From the NCBI GenBank assembly GCA_012976225.1, contig JAAVVG010000018.1:1-64000 (forward strand): a stretch of DNA of 64,000 nt, given 5' to 3'. The translations under genes and the position numbers were made by a program. Shown one piece after another: positions 1-12,988 of the stretch. Every line of letters starts with the position of its first letter. Position 1 is the first letter of the stretch. This DNA comes from Golubevia sp. BC0850. Taxonomy: Eukaryota; Basidiomycota; Exobasidiomycetes; Golubeviales; Golubeviaceae. The notes beneath the pieces were generated by a model. That model worked only from the letters and a program-made list of their open reading frames with translations. It did not search any database and was not told where the DNA came from.

Positions 1-2242
1 AATGCTATCTTTTCTGTTTTTGTTTTTGTCTGGGGGTTTTCTTTGGGTGGGAAGGATTGGAACATTTTGGGGTGGAAACATGGTAGTAGTTCGATGCTAA
101 CCCTAACCCTAACCCTCTCCCCAAATCATTTCCTCCCATGAATCTCTCATTTCCCCTAGGAATTTGAAAGAAAAGCTCACAATCCTCCCAATCTAATATT
201 TGTCTTTCTCCACCTCTTTCACCCGTTTAAAAAGTTTCTCAAATACTTCTTTGAAATTCAGATTTCACACGTTTTGGTCTTATCTTTCATACGGTCTATG
301 CCCTTACCTCGCACATCAAATATCTCTTCAAAATTGACACCAGAGGAAAACCCCCCCAAATACCTGTTTCACTCAAAGCACACAACTTTGTTCTCGACTT
401 GCAAGCCTCACAGCCTTATTCAAAATATGCCCGTCAATTCAATTCAATTTCCAAAAAATCACCTTGATACATCTGTGAAAGGAGAAAGAAGCTCAGATTT
501 TTGGTTTCTTAATTTACTACTGCCAACTCTATTCAGCAGCTTCCGCACGAATAGCTAAATGTTGTTTGGAAAGTGCTTTTTGACGTTTGATGAAACTTGA
601 AACCAATTAACATTTTTTGATGATAGGATTTTGAAGGGTTGATGAGTTTTGAGAGGTTGAGGTTGAGGTGTTGAGAGGAGGGATTTGAAAGGGTAAGAAG
701 AAGAAGGAGATGTGGAAGAGGTTTTGAAAGAGTTCATAAGCAAATAGAGGTGAAGGGAGAAGAAGCAGTTTTTAGAAGGAGAGTTTTTAATTTTTGAAGA
801 TGTAGAGAGAAGGAGGATGGATAATGGTGGAGGGAGGTGAAGGGAAAAAGGAAAAAGGGTCGGAAGGATGATAGAAGAAAGTTGGTAAAAGGTTAGAACA
901 AACTCAAAGGAGAAAAGAAAACCAACTACTCCTTCATCTCGTGAAGAAAACTATTGACCAACCCTCCAATTGAATGTGGAGACTCTTGCTCGGAAGGGAT
1001 CCAGATCAGGATGAGGATCAATTAGGAAAAAAAGGAAGGAATACTCACTCATCATATTGACATTTCTCGTAGGTGTGCCTTTGTGGGAGGGGAAAAGAGA
1101 GAGGAAAATAGAGAGGTTAGAGACAGGGGAAATGAGATGAGGAAAAAAGGGAAGGTTTCGAAACAGAACTCTTGTAACTTTTTCAAGGAAAGGAGAATTC
1201 AAACGAGAGAAACAGGAGTTGATGCTTTTTCAAAAGGCAGAAGCGAAATCATTATGATTCTCGACTTTGAAAACCTGAAAGGGGGTTCTATTTTTGATTA
1301 GATACGATGAAAAGAGAGAGAGATAGAGAGATGGGAAACCACCAAGTTCCCAAAAGAATGGCACGCGTGGAGTTGCAGTCCTCTTAGCCAAGGATAGAGG
1401 CAAAGGATAATGGGAAGGTGTCCTTCTATACTGAGACCTTTGAAATGGTTCAACGCTTCGAAAAATAAGGCCCAAAGGACTTGTTCCCTTGGGATAAGAA
1501 AGAGCGAGAGCTACCCTCTTCTGAAGGTGACTTCTTGAAATTCTAATGTAACCCATTCATTTGGAGATTCTGAATCATGTTCCCTCGAACCCTTGAACCT
1601 CTTTTCTCTTTCTGAGTTGTCCCCCCTCAGGCCAGTCACTTCCTTTGGAATGAGACATGAAGCTTCCTTCTACTCATCGAATGTGTCCCTTCCCTTCTAT
1701 TGGTTTCCCTCTCCTAGCTCCCCTCTCACCTCTCACCAAGAGGCTTCAACACAGACTGATTCTCAACTGTTGTTCCTTGAGAAAAGGAAGCCAAAAGTCT
1801 TGAAGTGTTGTTGCTAGGCTTGAAATCTTGGGTTGCACTTTACTTTGAACTTACCTTTGATCGTCACATTTCCAAGGAGCGTAAAGAGTTTGTTTCCTAC
1901 ATTTGTTGAGTGGAATTAGTAGACTGTAATAAAGTGTGATAGAGGATAGGGAGTGATTGAGAGTGATGCAATAGAGAATGAATGAGTAGAGTAGAGTAGA
2001 GTAGAGAGGAAGCGTCTTCGCTGCTAATCGATTCACTTACGCAGAGCAACTATCTCTATAACCTAGAGGTAATCTTGCAGCATTGCATTCTTCCACTGAC
2101 GCTGTATGATCTTCCGTCATTGTCTGCTCTTTCTTGTGGATGAGTTTATCGGTGATTGGTGGTGGTCTTATGGTCTTCCAGGTCGAAGGGTTACACCTCT
2201 CCTCTATTCTCCCCTCAAACCAATCCTCAAGTTCCAATTAAG
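1..2242. other. No supported gene; A/G-rich intergenic DNA
   Basis: No reading frame here shows a recognisable domain or a convincing exon chain. The frames present are short and follow purine/pyrimidine strand bias, especially between 560 and 1350. The last part is the upstream region of SPT4. A short GAGTA tandem repeat lies at about 1984-2006. Confidence 0.5.
97..116. repeat. Short interstitial telomere-like repeat (CCCTAA)
   Basis: About three tandem copies of the CCCTAA/TTAGGG unit occur here, inside ordinary unique DNA. TTAGGG is the telomere repeat of most filamentous and basidiomycete fungi. In such a short block it may be an old end-healing scar or a binding site for a TTAGGG-binding regulator of the Tbf1 kind. 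It does not mark a chromosome end, because unique sequence lies on both sides. Confidence 0.6.
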
Positions 2243-2708
2243 ATGGTGAAACCATCGTTAAACCTACGATCGTGTCTCTCCTGCAAGTTCGTTCAAAAGG
2301 GATCTGAATTTTATTCACGAGGATGTCCAAACTGTGAACAGATTTTAGATATGCAAGGAAGTCAAGAGAGAGTCGCAGGTTGTACAACCGCCGTCTTCGA
2401 TGGGTTGATAGCCTTGACTAAACCTGATGAAAGTTGGGTAGCTAAATGGCAGAGAATTGGTTAGTACACATCACAGATAGCAGATAGAGGGAAAGGAAGG
2501 GAAAAGGGTGGTGGAAGCATAAGATGGGATAGGATAATATAGGATAGAACAGAATGAATAGAGAAAGCTCATCATGTTTCATTCTCCTCTGAAACTATTA
2601 ATCATTACAGAGAAACGAATTCCAGGACTTTACGCAGTGAAAGTGACAGGTCAATTGTCAGATGAAGATAGATCTAGTTTAGGTCTTCAACCTGAATTGG
2701 AAGCTTAA
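2243..2708 (+). CDS. SPT4: Transcription elongation factor SPT4
   Basis: Two exons, 2243-2459 and 2611-2708, join in phase 1 and give 104 residues, the usual SPT4 length. SPT4 pairs with SPT5 (the DSIF complex) and keeps RNA polymerase II processive. The N-terminal half has the four-cysteine zinc finger (CLSC ... CPNC). It is followed by the family core around SWVAKWQRI and, across the splice, IPGLYAVKVTGQL. The ATG at 2243 was chosen because the zinc finger begins ten residues later; the frame is open upstream but has no family similarity. The 151-nt intron has donor GTTAGT and acceptor ACAG. Confidence 0.93.
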
Positions 2709-3148
2709 AAAGAATATTACATCCTCAAAACCCTCCAATCTCTTTCAACATTTCCTCCTTCCTTTTATCATTTTTCAACCTGGGTTTATTCTATCATAAA
2801 AAGGTGGGGGTATCTCAAGAGCAGGTCTTCGATGTTTGAACCAGGACTTCTTTCCAAACCTCTCCTTCCTCCTATCACCTTTAAACTTCCAAGACGTTCT
2901 ACTAAATCAAATCCTTCTTCAATCTTAGTCCCAAGAAAGGACCTCTTTTCATTCCTGTTTCTCGCAACATTTCAATTGTACTACTAATATCCTTCTCTTA
3001 CATCAAAAAGAAAAATAAAATTTACATAACCCTAAGTCCAATCAAGTTTTTTCGCGAAACCCCCCCCCCCTCTACTGGGTAACGCCTTTCAATCACGGAT
3101 TCGTCTGGTTACAAAACAGAGACCATCCTGGTTCAAAGAAGAGGCGGC
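2709..3148. other. Intergenic, convergent 3' ends
   Basis: Lies between the 3' ends of SPT4 (+) and the probable membrane protein (-). It holds a poly-C run at about 3061-3070 and no supported coding sequence. Confidence 0.5.
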
Positions 3149-3871
3149 TTAGATTCTACTCGCTTCTTCCTCAAATTCCTGACTGTTCCTATATTTCTCA
3201 ACATTCCCAGAATAACTTAGTTCTCTGATTCTTGGAGTAAAATATTCGATTTCTTCTTCTTCTTCTTTTTCTCTTCCTAGTTGAATTGAGATGTGAGGGA
3301 TTGTATTGGATCTTCTCCTTTCCCTCTCCCCTCCTTCCACTTCTTCTCCTTGACTTTCAACTCCTTCATCGCCAACCCCTTGAAATTGAGAATTCTCTCG
3401 AGATTCAGAATTCTCTCGAAGCTCGGAGCTAATGAAAGATGTCTGGTAATCAGGGGGTAAAGACCTTTGACGGATTGGATTTGAATTGATTCCAATTTCA
3501 GAAGGATTAGAAACTAAAGGTAGAGTTTGTTCTCCCATTTCTATTCGATTCAGTTGGTTAGAACTTGAAGTAGAGGTAGCAGAAGGTTTTTTTAAAGAAT
3601 TTACGATGTTTGAAGAGACAGAAGAGGATGATTAGAAGAATGATAACAGCTGATGTGTGATGCAGGAGAAAGAGAGAAGTGAAAAAAAAGCAGCTCAACC
3701 ACCAGAAAACTTTGACTTTATGTTCGAAAGCAAAAAGAGGGAAAGGTAAGAAAAAGGTCAAGAACTCATGTACTCATACTCACCTCCAACTATTAGAACC
3801 ACACCCCAAATCGGAACTAGAGGTTTACAAGTGTTGTTGATATGGCAATAGTCGATATGATGGACTACCAT
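3149..3871 (-). CDS. Probable single-pass membrane protein, tail out of frame at a homopolymer
   Basis: Read on the minus strand, exon 3871-3784 has a GTGAGT donor and joins in phase 1 to an exon starting at 3649 after a strong pyrimidine tract and CAG. The product begins with a short Cys-containing segment (HHIDYCHINNTCKPL). A long hydrophobic helix spans the splice (IWGVVLIVG then AVIILLIILFCLF), followed by basic KHRKFFKK. The strict frame then stops at 3558. One base fewer in the T7 run at 3587-3593 would lead into a 130-residue Ser/Glu-rich frame ending at 3149, which looks like a cytoplasmic tail; the protein would be 195 residues. The break may be a read error, a real mutation or undetected splicing. 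Further 5' exons near 3950-4060 are possible. No family recognised. Confidence 0.4.
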
Positions 3872-5245
3872 GAGGTTTCAGAATTGAAAGAGATACGGGG
3901 AATGAAAGAGAAGCAAGGAAGAATGAGCTTTCAAGATACGAAAAAGACTTGCCCTAGCCCCTTTGTTTTTGAGTGATAGAGTAGCGACGCCCTTGACCAC
4001 GCGGAGCCGGCTGGAGTGATGTAGAGCTTGAATAGCACTGCCACCTTTTACAGGTCTTTCGGGATAGGTTGAACTGAAGGATATTGGGGTCTTGAGAGGG
4101 AAAGATGAGGAGAGGGGAGGGCTTGAGAGATGACAGTGGTTTGAGATTTGGAGATGATAAGAGAGTCCGAGATGAGACTTTTGAAAAGGAGATGAGGTGA
4201 AACAGTTTTGGTTAAAATCGGGGATGAAAGGAAAGTTTGTTGGAGGAAGGAAGATCTAAGGTGGATCGACCGTTTAAAACCCCTTGCCAGCTTGCCCCCG
4301 GCATGTTGGGCTTGAACGTGAACTGTAAAGCTTAGAGATCTGCTCAAAATATCAAAGCTCTTCCAGAGACGTTCTTCTGATCAAGATTATAGCTGGAAAA
4401 TTCTCAGCCAGGGCAACAACAAAGGAGAAAGAGGTTAGAGAGTGATCGATCTGCCGGAGAAGTAGCTTCTCAGAGCTGCACAAAGATGTAGTTCTTTAAT
4501 AACCTGACCTCAGACCCTAGACTTCTACACAGTTTTTTCAAATTCAGCTCTTTTTCTTTGTTCCTCTGTGCGGTGAACCCTTGTCTGTCTCCACATCTCC
4601 CACCCGCCACCCTGGCTGTGCCTTTCACTTGAAGGAAAAAGGCATGCACTTCCCAGTTCTCGTCTCAAGGGATCAGTCCTTTATCACAGGGAGCTCTGAG
4701 GTGGTAATAGCTCGGCCATTCGCTCAACTAAGTAGCTCGCAACCTCTTGAGAAAAGTAATACAGACCCCCTCTCTTGCATCCTTCTTGAGAATCATCGCA
4801 TCGATTCTCTTCCCTCGAATCTCATTCTTCTCAAAGCTTGAGACTAGGTTATCATCATCCAAGAGCAGATCATAGACTCGTTCGGTCTTGAGCCTCGATG
4901 ATTGAGGCGGAATGCAGGTTTGGATTATCAGATTAGAGGGCAGAGAAAACACAAACACAGAAACAAAAGGGCAATTTAAAAGTGATCCGAGAGGGCGAGA
5001 CGTTGAGAGGAAGGAATCGTTTGTTTGAGTGAATAATCAGGTGGAGAGACTGGAAAGGGTTGATTTAAAGGCAGTGAAGAGAGCACAAGATAATAAGTTG
5101 ATTAAGAATCTTTATATTTTCCGCGGTTTTTGTATGTTCCCTCATTTTGAATGTTGCATTTTTATTCTTCTTCTTTCTGCACGATGTTGATGTACTCGCT
5201 TGAATGAGAAAGCGAGAAGTTCTCATGTAAGGTCTTTTCTTCCGA
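3872..5245. other. No supported gene
   Basis: Several short frames occur on both strands (for example 4048-4347 minus and 4581-4841 plus), but none has a recognisable domain or clear splice partners. Part of it may hold 5' exons or leader of the membrane-protein gene to the left, and the 3' untranslated region of CDP-diacylglycerol synthase to the right. Confidence 0.4.
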
Positions 5246-7746
5246 TCAATTAGCCACGACTCCTTGACCGACCAAAAATCTACCAATTTCCTTCTGTAGA
5301 GCAATTTGATCATCCAGAGTAAGATGAGTCACGATGGTTTGTAGTACTGAACCGACAGTGACGTGATACTCTCTGATCAACGAAGAGTAATAGACGTAAG
5401 AGAAGAGACCCATCAAGAACCTAAGAAGAGAGAATGAGAGAAAGCGTCGGAGTCGTTGCATTTTAGACTAAACCCGATGAACAAGACTTGGAAAACACTC
5501 ACTGGCAATCGAATCTATCTGTCAGTCCACCATGACCAGGAATACTGTCACCGAAATCTTTGATATCGAAAGCTCTCTTGAAACCAGAAGCGAAGAAACC
5601 TCCAAATGGAGCTACCAAACTTGCGAAAGCAGCCATGACTAGAGAGTGAAGTTGGAAGGAAGTGTAAGGTAGAGAATTGAGGTTTGGTGGTGCGAGTGAT
5701 AGAGCTGAGAAAACCGGGTTGACGATTGATGAGAGGAAAGTGATTAAAGTTGATGGAAGTGGAAGAGCGCGCCAGAGGAAGACTGGATTGGGTTCACATT
5801 GAACTGATGAAAATGCGTTCATTCCGAGAGAGACAGCAGGACAGATCTATGGGAGCGAGGAGGAGGATGGAATCAAGGGAGAGAAAAGTCAAAATCTGCG
5901 ATCCTTGTGCTCTTCGCGCTCGCCTCTTGCTCACCCCCAAAAAACCCCCAAAAGAACGGACTCACCATGTAGTTGAATCTCTGAAAGATCGTTGCCCAGC
6001 CAATGGAAAACACCTCAGTAATCAAGAAAGCACCAACGAATCCTTCCACAGTTTTCTTAGGACTCAAGCTGATGAGTGGAGTTCTACCAAAGAGCATTCC
6101 ACAAACATAGGCGAAGATATCATTACAAACGACCAAGCTTGCTGGGATCCATAGCCAAATTAAACCTTCCAGGATGTTGTTGACCATGAAATGAGAAGAA
6201 ACCACGATTAGAAGTAAAGACATGTGAACCCAACAGAATAAACCGAATTGATGTTTCAAATTTGCACGTTTCAAACCTGCAACGAAAGCGACGAAACCAA
6301 AGACATAAAGCATGAAAGAAAGGAATCGATGATGACGTGCGAAAGGGATGAAGTAGGCATCCACGAATACGATGTGCTTGAAGTAGTAGATTAGAGATTC
6401 TCCGTAAAGGAAGTAGTTGGAGACAGCGAAGAAATACCTGTGAATGAAAAGAGGGAGAAGAAAGGAGAGAGGATTTCGGGAAAGATTTGGAAAAAGTTGG
6501 TGATTAGAAAGTCGAAGTCTAAACGCTTCCCCCTCACAATCAGCAAACTCCATACTGACCAACTCAATGTCTTACTCCACAATTCCTCCCTTCTTCTACC
6601 TTCACCTCTGGTGATTCCATCTTCGTCCTCGGCATCCTCGTCTTCTGAAACCTGTGCACTTGTGACTTGACTTGACATAGCGCTCTTTGAGCCCTTTCGG
6701 GAACCAGAACTAGTGACTGAAGGTCTTCCAGGGATGTTGAAAAGGGCTGTTACTTCTCTGTAGACCAGCGTTTGAGAGATCATTACGAGAAGGATCATGT
6801 AGGGATGACCTAGGAGGAGGAGAACTGATTTGGAGAGGAGGAAAGTGGAAGAAGAAACGAGCGAGGAGATCAGTCTTTTCAGAGATCGAGTAAAGAGGGA
6901 TGAACTTAGGAGAGTAAAGGAGTATTTTGTAGAATAATTGGAAGATGGGGGTTGAGAATCGGAAGAGTTCCATTTCCTGAGCAGCTCTACTTCTATAGCT
7001 CATCTTCCCACCCTATGTACCCGATTGGCAGACGCGAAAGCTTCTTATTGCTCACCAATGAAACCTCCAATCATCAAGAAAGTGAAGAAAGTTCTCTCAT
7101 AAACCTTCTTCCAATAAGCTTTCTTCTCCTCCGCTTTCTTCCTATCTTCTGCTGATTCTGTGATTTCGTCTCCTTGCGTGAATTTGTTGATGACCTTTGA
7201 AGGAGCAGCTAACAAATCAGCTGATGATTCTGGGAGAGATTCCTTGACAGCTGAAACCACTTTACTAGCAGTAGAAGAGGAGGAGGAAGCTTCAGGTTGA
7301 CTTTCGACTTTCTTACTGTTACTACTACTATTTGTCTTGAGACTGTTTTCGATAAGAATTACTGGTTCAGCTCTAGTTTCCTGATTTGAAGAATTGTCCT
7401 TGGTTGAAGTCGAAGATTCTCCACCAGTAGTAGAAGCAGCAGCAGCAGCACTTCCATCTCCATTTCCATTGAGACCAGCTTCTCTCTCCTTCTTTAACCT
7501 CCTCTCTTCCTTTTCCCTCAATTTCTTCTCCTCTCTTCTCTCCTTTGCTAACTTCTTTTGAGCGGTTCTTGTTAAAGGAGTGTTTGAACCTGAACCTTGA
7601 GTTTGATTGACTTCTTCTTCCTGTTCTTCCTGTTCCTCTTCTTCTTCTGAACCGAAGTCTTCCACTTTCAGAGCATCGAAAGCTCCTTTCGAAGAGAATG
7701 CTGAGGTTGATCTAGTGGACATTCTAGGTCCACTCGCAGCTGGCAT
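5246..7746 (-). CDS. CDS1: CDP-diacylglycerol synthase (phosphatidate cytidylyltransferase)
   Basis: Makes CDP-diacylglycerol from phosphatidate and CTP, the branch point to phosphatidylinositol and cardiolipin, in the ER membrane. Five exons (7746-7056, 6824-6560, 6437-5966, 5846-5503, 5420-5246) join in frame to 648 residues. The first 220 residues are a charged, Ser/Glu/Lys-rich extension not needed for catalysis. The rest is a polytopic membrane domain with family blocks such as [45 protein letters not shown] and CEPNPVFL. The cytidylyltransferase signature is complete near the C terminus: SGFKR, then [13 protein letters not shown], then DRFDCQF. Exon 4 begins at ICPAV, chosen over a nearer AG because it restores the conserved CP...CEPNPVF spacing. 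It is divergent from the ATRIP-like gene. Confidence 0.95.
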
Positions 7747-8201
7747 GATTAAATGAGATGGTTTTGGGAAGGATGTGAGATGAGGTTTGTGATTCGCTAC
7801 AAGAGTTTTAAACCACGTGCTGCTGGGGGTGGGATCTCCGACTTCTAGCACTGAACACTTCCTTCCCTCGAAACGGTGTTGATTAGAGACGTTTGATCCA
7901 CTAAATTGGGTATTTTGACAAAGGAGGAGAAGCTCCGAGGGAGAGTCGAGGTCGAGTGAGAGGGAGAGGTCAGAGGTCAGAGGTGGCAACTGTGGCAAGA
8001 AGCTCTCAATCTCTTCTCCTATCCTCTTTCATATAATGAGTGGAAGTAATAAGCCAAAGCTAGTATACAAAGAAAATCAACTTTGCCTGAACAAAAGGGA
8101 TTCTGAGCAAGGCAAGCCTTTTTCCACGCGTGCCAAACGCGGAGAGGAAACGCGATTCTGTTTGAAGTAGTGAGCTATTTACATTCCCTCCAACCATATC
8201 A
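7747..8201. promoter_or_regulatory. Divergent intergenic region CDS1 / ATRIP-like
   Basis: This 455-bp gap separates the start codons of two divergent genes, so it must hold both promoters. I see no clear TATA box or other named element. A weak frame continues upstream of the CDS1 start, but the ATG at 7746 is the first ATG of the conserved reading frame. Confidence 0.45.
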
Positions 8202-11200
8202 ATGCGAGATTCAGATTTGGAAGAATTCCCTGTAGATGAAGACATTCTAACAGAAGAAGTGGAAGAATCTTTAGCTCAAGCGGAACAAACTTACGCAAGC
8301 TCTCAAGCAGTCAAATCCGTTCAACAACCTCAATCTAATAATCATAATCCTCATCAGCAACAGCAACAGCAACAGAAACCTCAACCAAACAACAAACGAC
8401 AGAAGCTAAATCATGAACCTCAAAGCAGTCGGACAGGAACTGGAACTGGAGGGCTGGGTGAAAACAACAGGAAGATCGGAAGAGGAGAAGAGAGAAGTGA
8501 AAGCTTTGGAGTCGGAAATGGAGGTTCAAGTTTACTCGAAGAAGAAGAAGAATCGATGAATAATAGACATCAATTTAATTATCATGAGGGAGAAGGAAGG
8601 TACGTTCAAGCTAATGACAGTAGTCATCAAAGAACAACTGTGGCTGGACCTTCAAATCAGAAACAACGTTCAAATGTCATTAATGGAGCTAGTAGTTTAG
8701 CACCTCCTCCAATTCCTAGAGATGAAACTGTTATCAGAAAGAATGGAAAACTAGCTCATCCTGTGCCTAGTAAGAAGAATGGGTTAGGAGGAGCCAAGGG
8801 GAGTTATTCAGATGATGAGGGAGATGATTGGTGGACTCAAACCGATTTAAACATGGTTGAAGAAGAAGCTGTGAGAAATAGTCAACAACAGCAGCAGCAG
8901 GCTAATCTCAATGGTTCGAAAGTAGTCAAAGGAAATCGAAATGGAACTGGAACTGGAACTGGTAGGAATCAATCTCCTGCCTTGAATCAGCAGCAGTCCT
9001 CAAAGCAGCAACATCAAACTCGAAACACTACTTTAACATCAAACAGCAATATCAGGAATAGGGCTGCTCAGCAGAGATCGATCTCTGGAGGGAGTGTGGG
9101 GAATGGGAGGGGGTTGGGAAATGGTAGAGCTGGGAATGGTCAGACGGAGGATGAGAAAGATAGGGAATTGAGAGAGATGAGAGAGGAGGTTGAGAAGGTG
9201 AGTTCAGGCTGAGGAAGTTGATCTTTGCTCAATTCGCTCAGAACGTTGGAAGGAAAGACGGAAGAAGACGGGGTGAGAGAACGATGAGCTTCGAGTGCTC
9301 TCCGAAGATCGCCATCGATTTTGGCTTGCAGCTTTCTTCTCGACCATGTCTTTTGTCGAGAAGTACGAACATCGTCTGACCAAAGACATTGGCTTTCTCA
9401 AAATGAGTTTCGAACAAGAATTCGTCCCCAGTTCTAACCTTTCTACTCCTACTCCTCCTTCCATCTCTTCCCTCCCTCCAGCTCAAAGCAGCTAATCAAC
9501 TCCAACTTTCAAATCTCAAGAAAGTTCAAGAATCTCAATATGCTTCAGTGGGAGAAATCTCAATCGTTCGATCGAGACATGAGAAGCTTCAATCTGAACT
9601 GAGCCTACTTCGACAAAAAGAGATGGAGAAAGAAAGGAAATGGAAAGAAGAAGTGGAAAGATTGAAGAAGGAGAATGAGATCGAAAGGAACAATTTAAGA
9701 GTTCAGGGAGTGTTCGAAAGACATGGAAATGAGACTCAGGGAAGTAGGAGAGGTTGGTGGCCTCAAGGATCTGCAATGAAAAGTACAAGTATTCCAGGAA
9801 GAAGAGGAATGAATGAAAGTCCAAGAACGCACTTGGATGAAGTTCACCAAATGACTCCGAGCAAGAATGGAAAAGGCGTCAATCCTAGATCATTCTACTC
9901 AAATAGCAGGGAGGGGGGAAAGAAAAGGAAAGCTGGAGATGCTGGGGTTTGCGGATCTCCTTCAAACAAATCTCCTACTGTTTCAAGAACTTTCAATGAT
10001 GAAGGAGCTGCATCGAGTCCCGCTAGAGCGAAAGATCTAGGACTTTCTTCGAAGAAGTCGAAAGTTGAGCACTTTCCTGGATTCGAGAACTCTTTTGCAG
10101 CTCCAAGTAAGAGTAATCGAAAGAGTACTGCTTCAAGAGAGAAAAGGGATGATCATGATACTGCTGGAGAAACTGTTCAAACCGAGAAGGACGATGGGAT
10201 GGATCTAGATCAAGACCAAGTTGGAGTCGATCATGGTATTCAAACCTTGGAAGACAGAACCGACGACCAAGTGCAAGCTCGAGGGAACTCGCCTCGACTT
10301 CTTTCTCCCCAACCTCAGGATCGAGATCAAGATTCAACTTTACCAGCTGCTCTGCTTTCCTCAAAATCGACTTGTTCGGACCCACATCGATGGTACCTCT
10401 ACGCAATCACAGAACTACAACGACGACGATCTTATTTCGTTGCTCAAATCTTAGGTCACACTACCACACCTCATACCCCTGCCAATAATCTCACTGGAAG
10501 TAGATATCTACCGAAACCTCATTCTTCAATCCCAAAGGTTGGCGCCGGAATGGAGGTCTCTTCCGCTAACATAACGACGGGCTTTTCACAATCTGACTTT
10601 CCAAAGAATCTACCAACCTCAACTTTCATCAAACCATCCTCTACCTCTGTACCAAATAGCGACGATTCTTTCTTCATTTCTAGATCCCCAAACACCCTTT
10701 CAAGGATTCTCTCTCTTCAACTCCCTTCAAGTTGTCCTACGATTCTACATTCCAGACTTTCTAGGGGCAAGAACGATTTACTGACGCTGCTGAGTTCAGG
10801 TTCAACCAGTGACAGTGTCGATCGATTCAAGTCTTTGATATCTAGAGCTGAAATGTTCATCGAAGAAAGCAAGAAGGGCATCCTTACGAAAGAGAAAGAT
10901 CTCGAAAACAAAAGAGCTCAGGATTCTTTGTTCTGGGAAACAGATGAGGATATCAACGAGGGTCTTTTGGAGCTTACTCGAGAATTTGCTGGAATTGTCA
11001 GAACTCTCTTGGGATTACTTTTGAGAGTCGGATTGGTAAGTTAGAAGGAGGTGAGTTTTGGTTTGACTGGATGCTGACCAAATTTTCACCTTCCTCATCT
11101 TCAGATGGACTCTTATAACGACGTCATGTCATTAGCCTCTTCGATAGCATCATTATCTCCAACATTCGTTTCTTCCCTTTTGATTCCATCCTCAAAGCTT

Positions 11201-12988
11201 CCTTCTCTTTCATCACAATCCAATTTCTCCAAAGAATTCATTATGGCTCCAACGAACCTTGCTCCTTCAACCTCCAGTAATCCGGTCATTTTGAAATCTC
11301 CGACTGAAATCTCAGAAATCTTGATCGAGGTTCTGAGACGATGCTGCTTAGTTCCAATCACAGTTTCGAGTCCTGATTCTATCGGAAGTGAACCGGTCAT
11401 CAATTCTGAAGCTTGGAAAGATTGGGACAAGTGGGATAAGGAGAAGAAAAACTATGATATTGGTAAAGGCTGTAGAGATGAGACGATGGAAGAGTGGTTG
11501 GATCTCGTGGAGACAATCTGTTGGAAAGAAGGGAATCGAAATCCTGACGAGTGAGTTGACTCTTTTCGAACAGAGTTGCCGACAGCAGCTGGAGCTCTCT
11601 CGACTCATCATTCCTATCTGTCTCCAGTCTCAATTTTGTTGAAGCTGTTTTCAGCTCACCAGGACTTGTAGCCATCCTTCTAGATGTGACTCGCTCTCCC
11701 AGGTTCCTTCAAAGAGTACTCAGACTTTTGACGGAACTGAGTAGATGTGAGTCATCTTTCTAACATTCCTTTGTTCCTCTTACTCAATTCACACTGAAGA
11801 GAGCTCGTCTTCTTCCTATCTTATCGAACGACCCAAACAGACAATGTCTGGAAATCTCTTCTCTCAAAGAACCTAGTGGACGGAAAGCTTCTTCCGAATC
11901 TGCATCCTGTCGTTCGAGCTTCTCAGGTCCCACTTTTCGAAATCCTAGCAAGACATCTAGTGGATAGAATGGGCGACACTCCTTTTCTAGAGGTGAGTGC
12001 CTTCGATTTCTTCCCACCTACCTCTGCCTCTGGGTTCTTTCTTCGTCCGGAATCAAAGAGCTTGAATTCTAGGGCTTAGCTTCTCTGACGATCTTCTGAC
12101 GCCACCGTCCTCGCTCTATTCCTTTTTCAGGCTCATCAACTTCACGTCAACATCTTAGTCTTCCTGGGACAAATGACTCTCAGAGAAAAAGACGCATTGC
12201 TCTTGGCCTCGAATTCGATTTCCTTGTTGGCAGCTTTGATTAAGTGCCTAAGCTTGGATACGGATTCTATTTGGAATTTCGATGGTAGGGGAATCGATGA
12301 GCGAGAGAAGAGGTTGGCAGAGTGAGTTGGCACAGTCCCGCTTCTGTTCCGATTGGCTTTTGAGCTTCCAGGTGAAATTCTAGTATTGATCTCTCTAACT
12401 TGTTCGGTTCGCATTCATCCTACCTCTTCTCAGAACGTTCTATCGAATCTGCCTCGACATCAAACTCCTGCATCTCCTTTTCGTCTATCCGACATCTCCA
12501 ACTTCACTTTCGGAAAGACTAGAGCATGCTCAAATGGGAAAGTTCTTGAATGGAGCTAAGCATTTGTTTGTTCTATCGATTGGTAGAGCTGCTTACGCTA
12601 GTCTTCCGGATTGGGTGCTGGAGAATTATGGAGATAAGTTGGCGAGGGTTTTAGAAGGAGTTGCTTGTGAGTACGGAGTCTTCAGTCTCTTTTCGTTCGG
12701 ATATCTGATCTTAGTTCTCACTCTTTTGTTTCCATCTTCCACACAGACTCGGCTTCAGAAGTCTTGAGTTTAGTCCTTGGACCCGAAGAATGCGACGATA
12801 TCTATTCACTTCTAGCACTCAACGAAGACGATGAAGATGAGGAGGAGGATCTCCATCAAGCAGACTCTCAAATCTTGATGCATCCCGATCCAGTAGAGGA
12901 GGGAGAATCAGGGGCGAAGGATTTGGGAAGATCGACTAGAAGGGCTAGCGGAGAATATGAATCTCAAACTGAAGATGAAGATGAATAA
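8202..12988 (+). CDS. ATRIP/Rad26-like DNA-damage checkpoint protein
   Basis: Eight exons (8202-9197, 9482-11035, 11105-11550, 11628-11746, 11841-11992, 12131-12321, 12434-12666, 12747-12988) keep frame at every junction and give 1310 residues. The N terminus is acidic (DLEEFPVDEDILTEE), like the RPA-binding start of ATRIP/Rad26/Ddc2. Low-complexity Gln/Asn sequence follows, then a coiled coil (about residues 320-405) containing GEISIVRSRHEKLQSEL, the characteristic block of the family. The C-terminal half is helical and HEAT-like and ends in an acidic tail. Family members recruit the ATR/Mec1 kinase to RPA-coated single-stranded DNA in the nucleus. The assignment rests on architecture and the coiled-coil block; another coiled-coil nuclear protein cannot be excluded. 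Confidence 0.62.

Noticed and set aside
5850-5964. Longer exon 3 of CDP-diacylglycerol synthase, using a later GTGAGC donor
   Set aside because: It would insert a Phe/Gly run and lose the conserved ICPA block. The donor at 5965 with acceptor before 5846 restores the family sequence.
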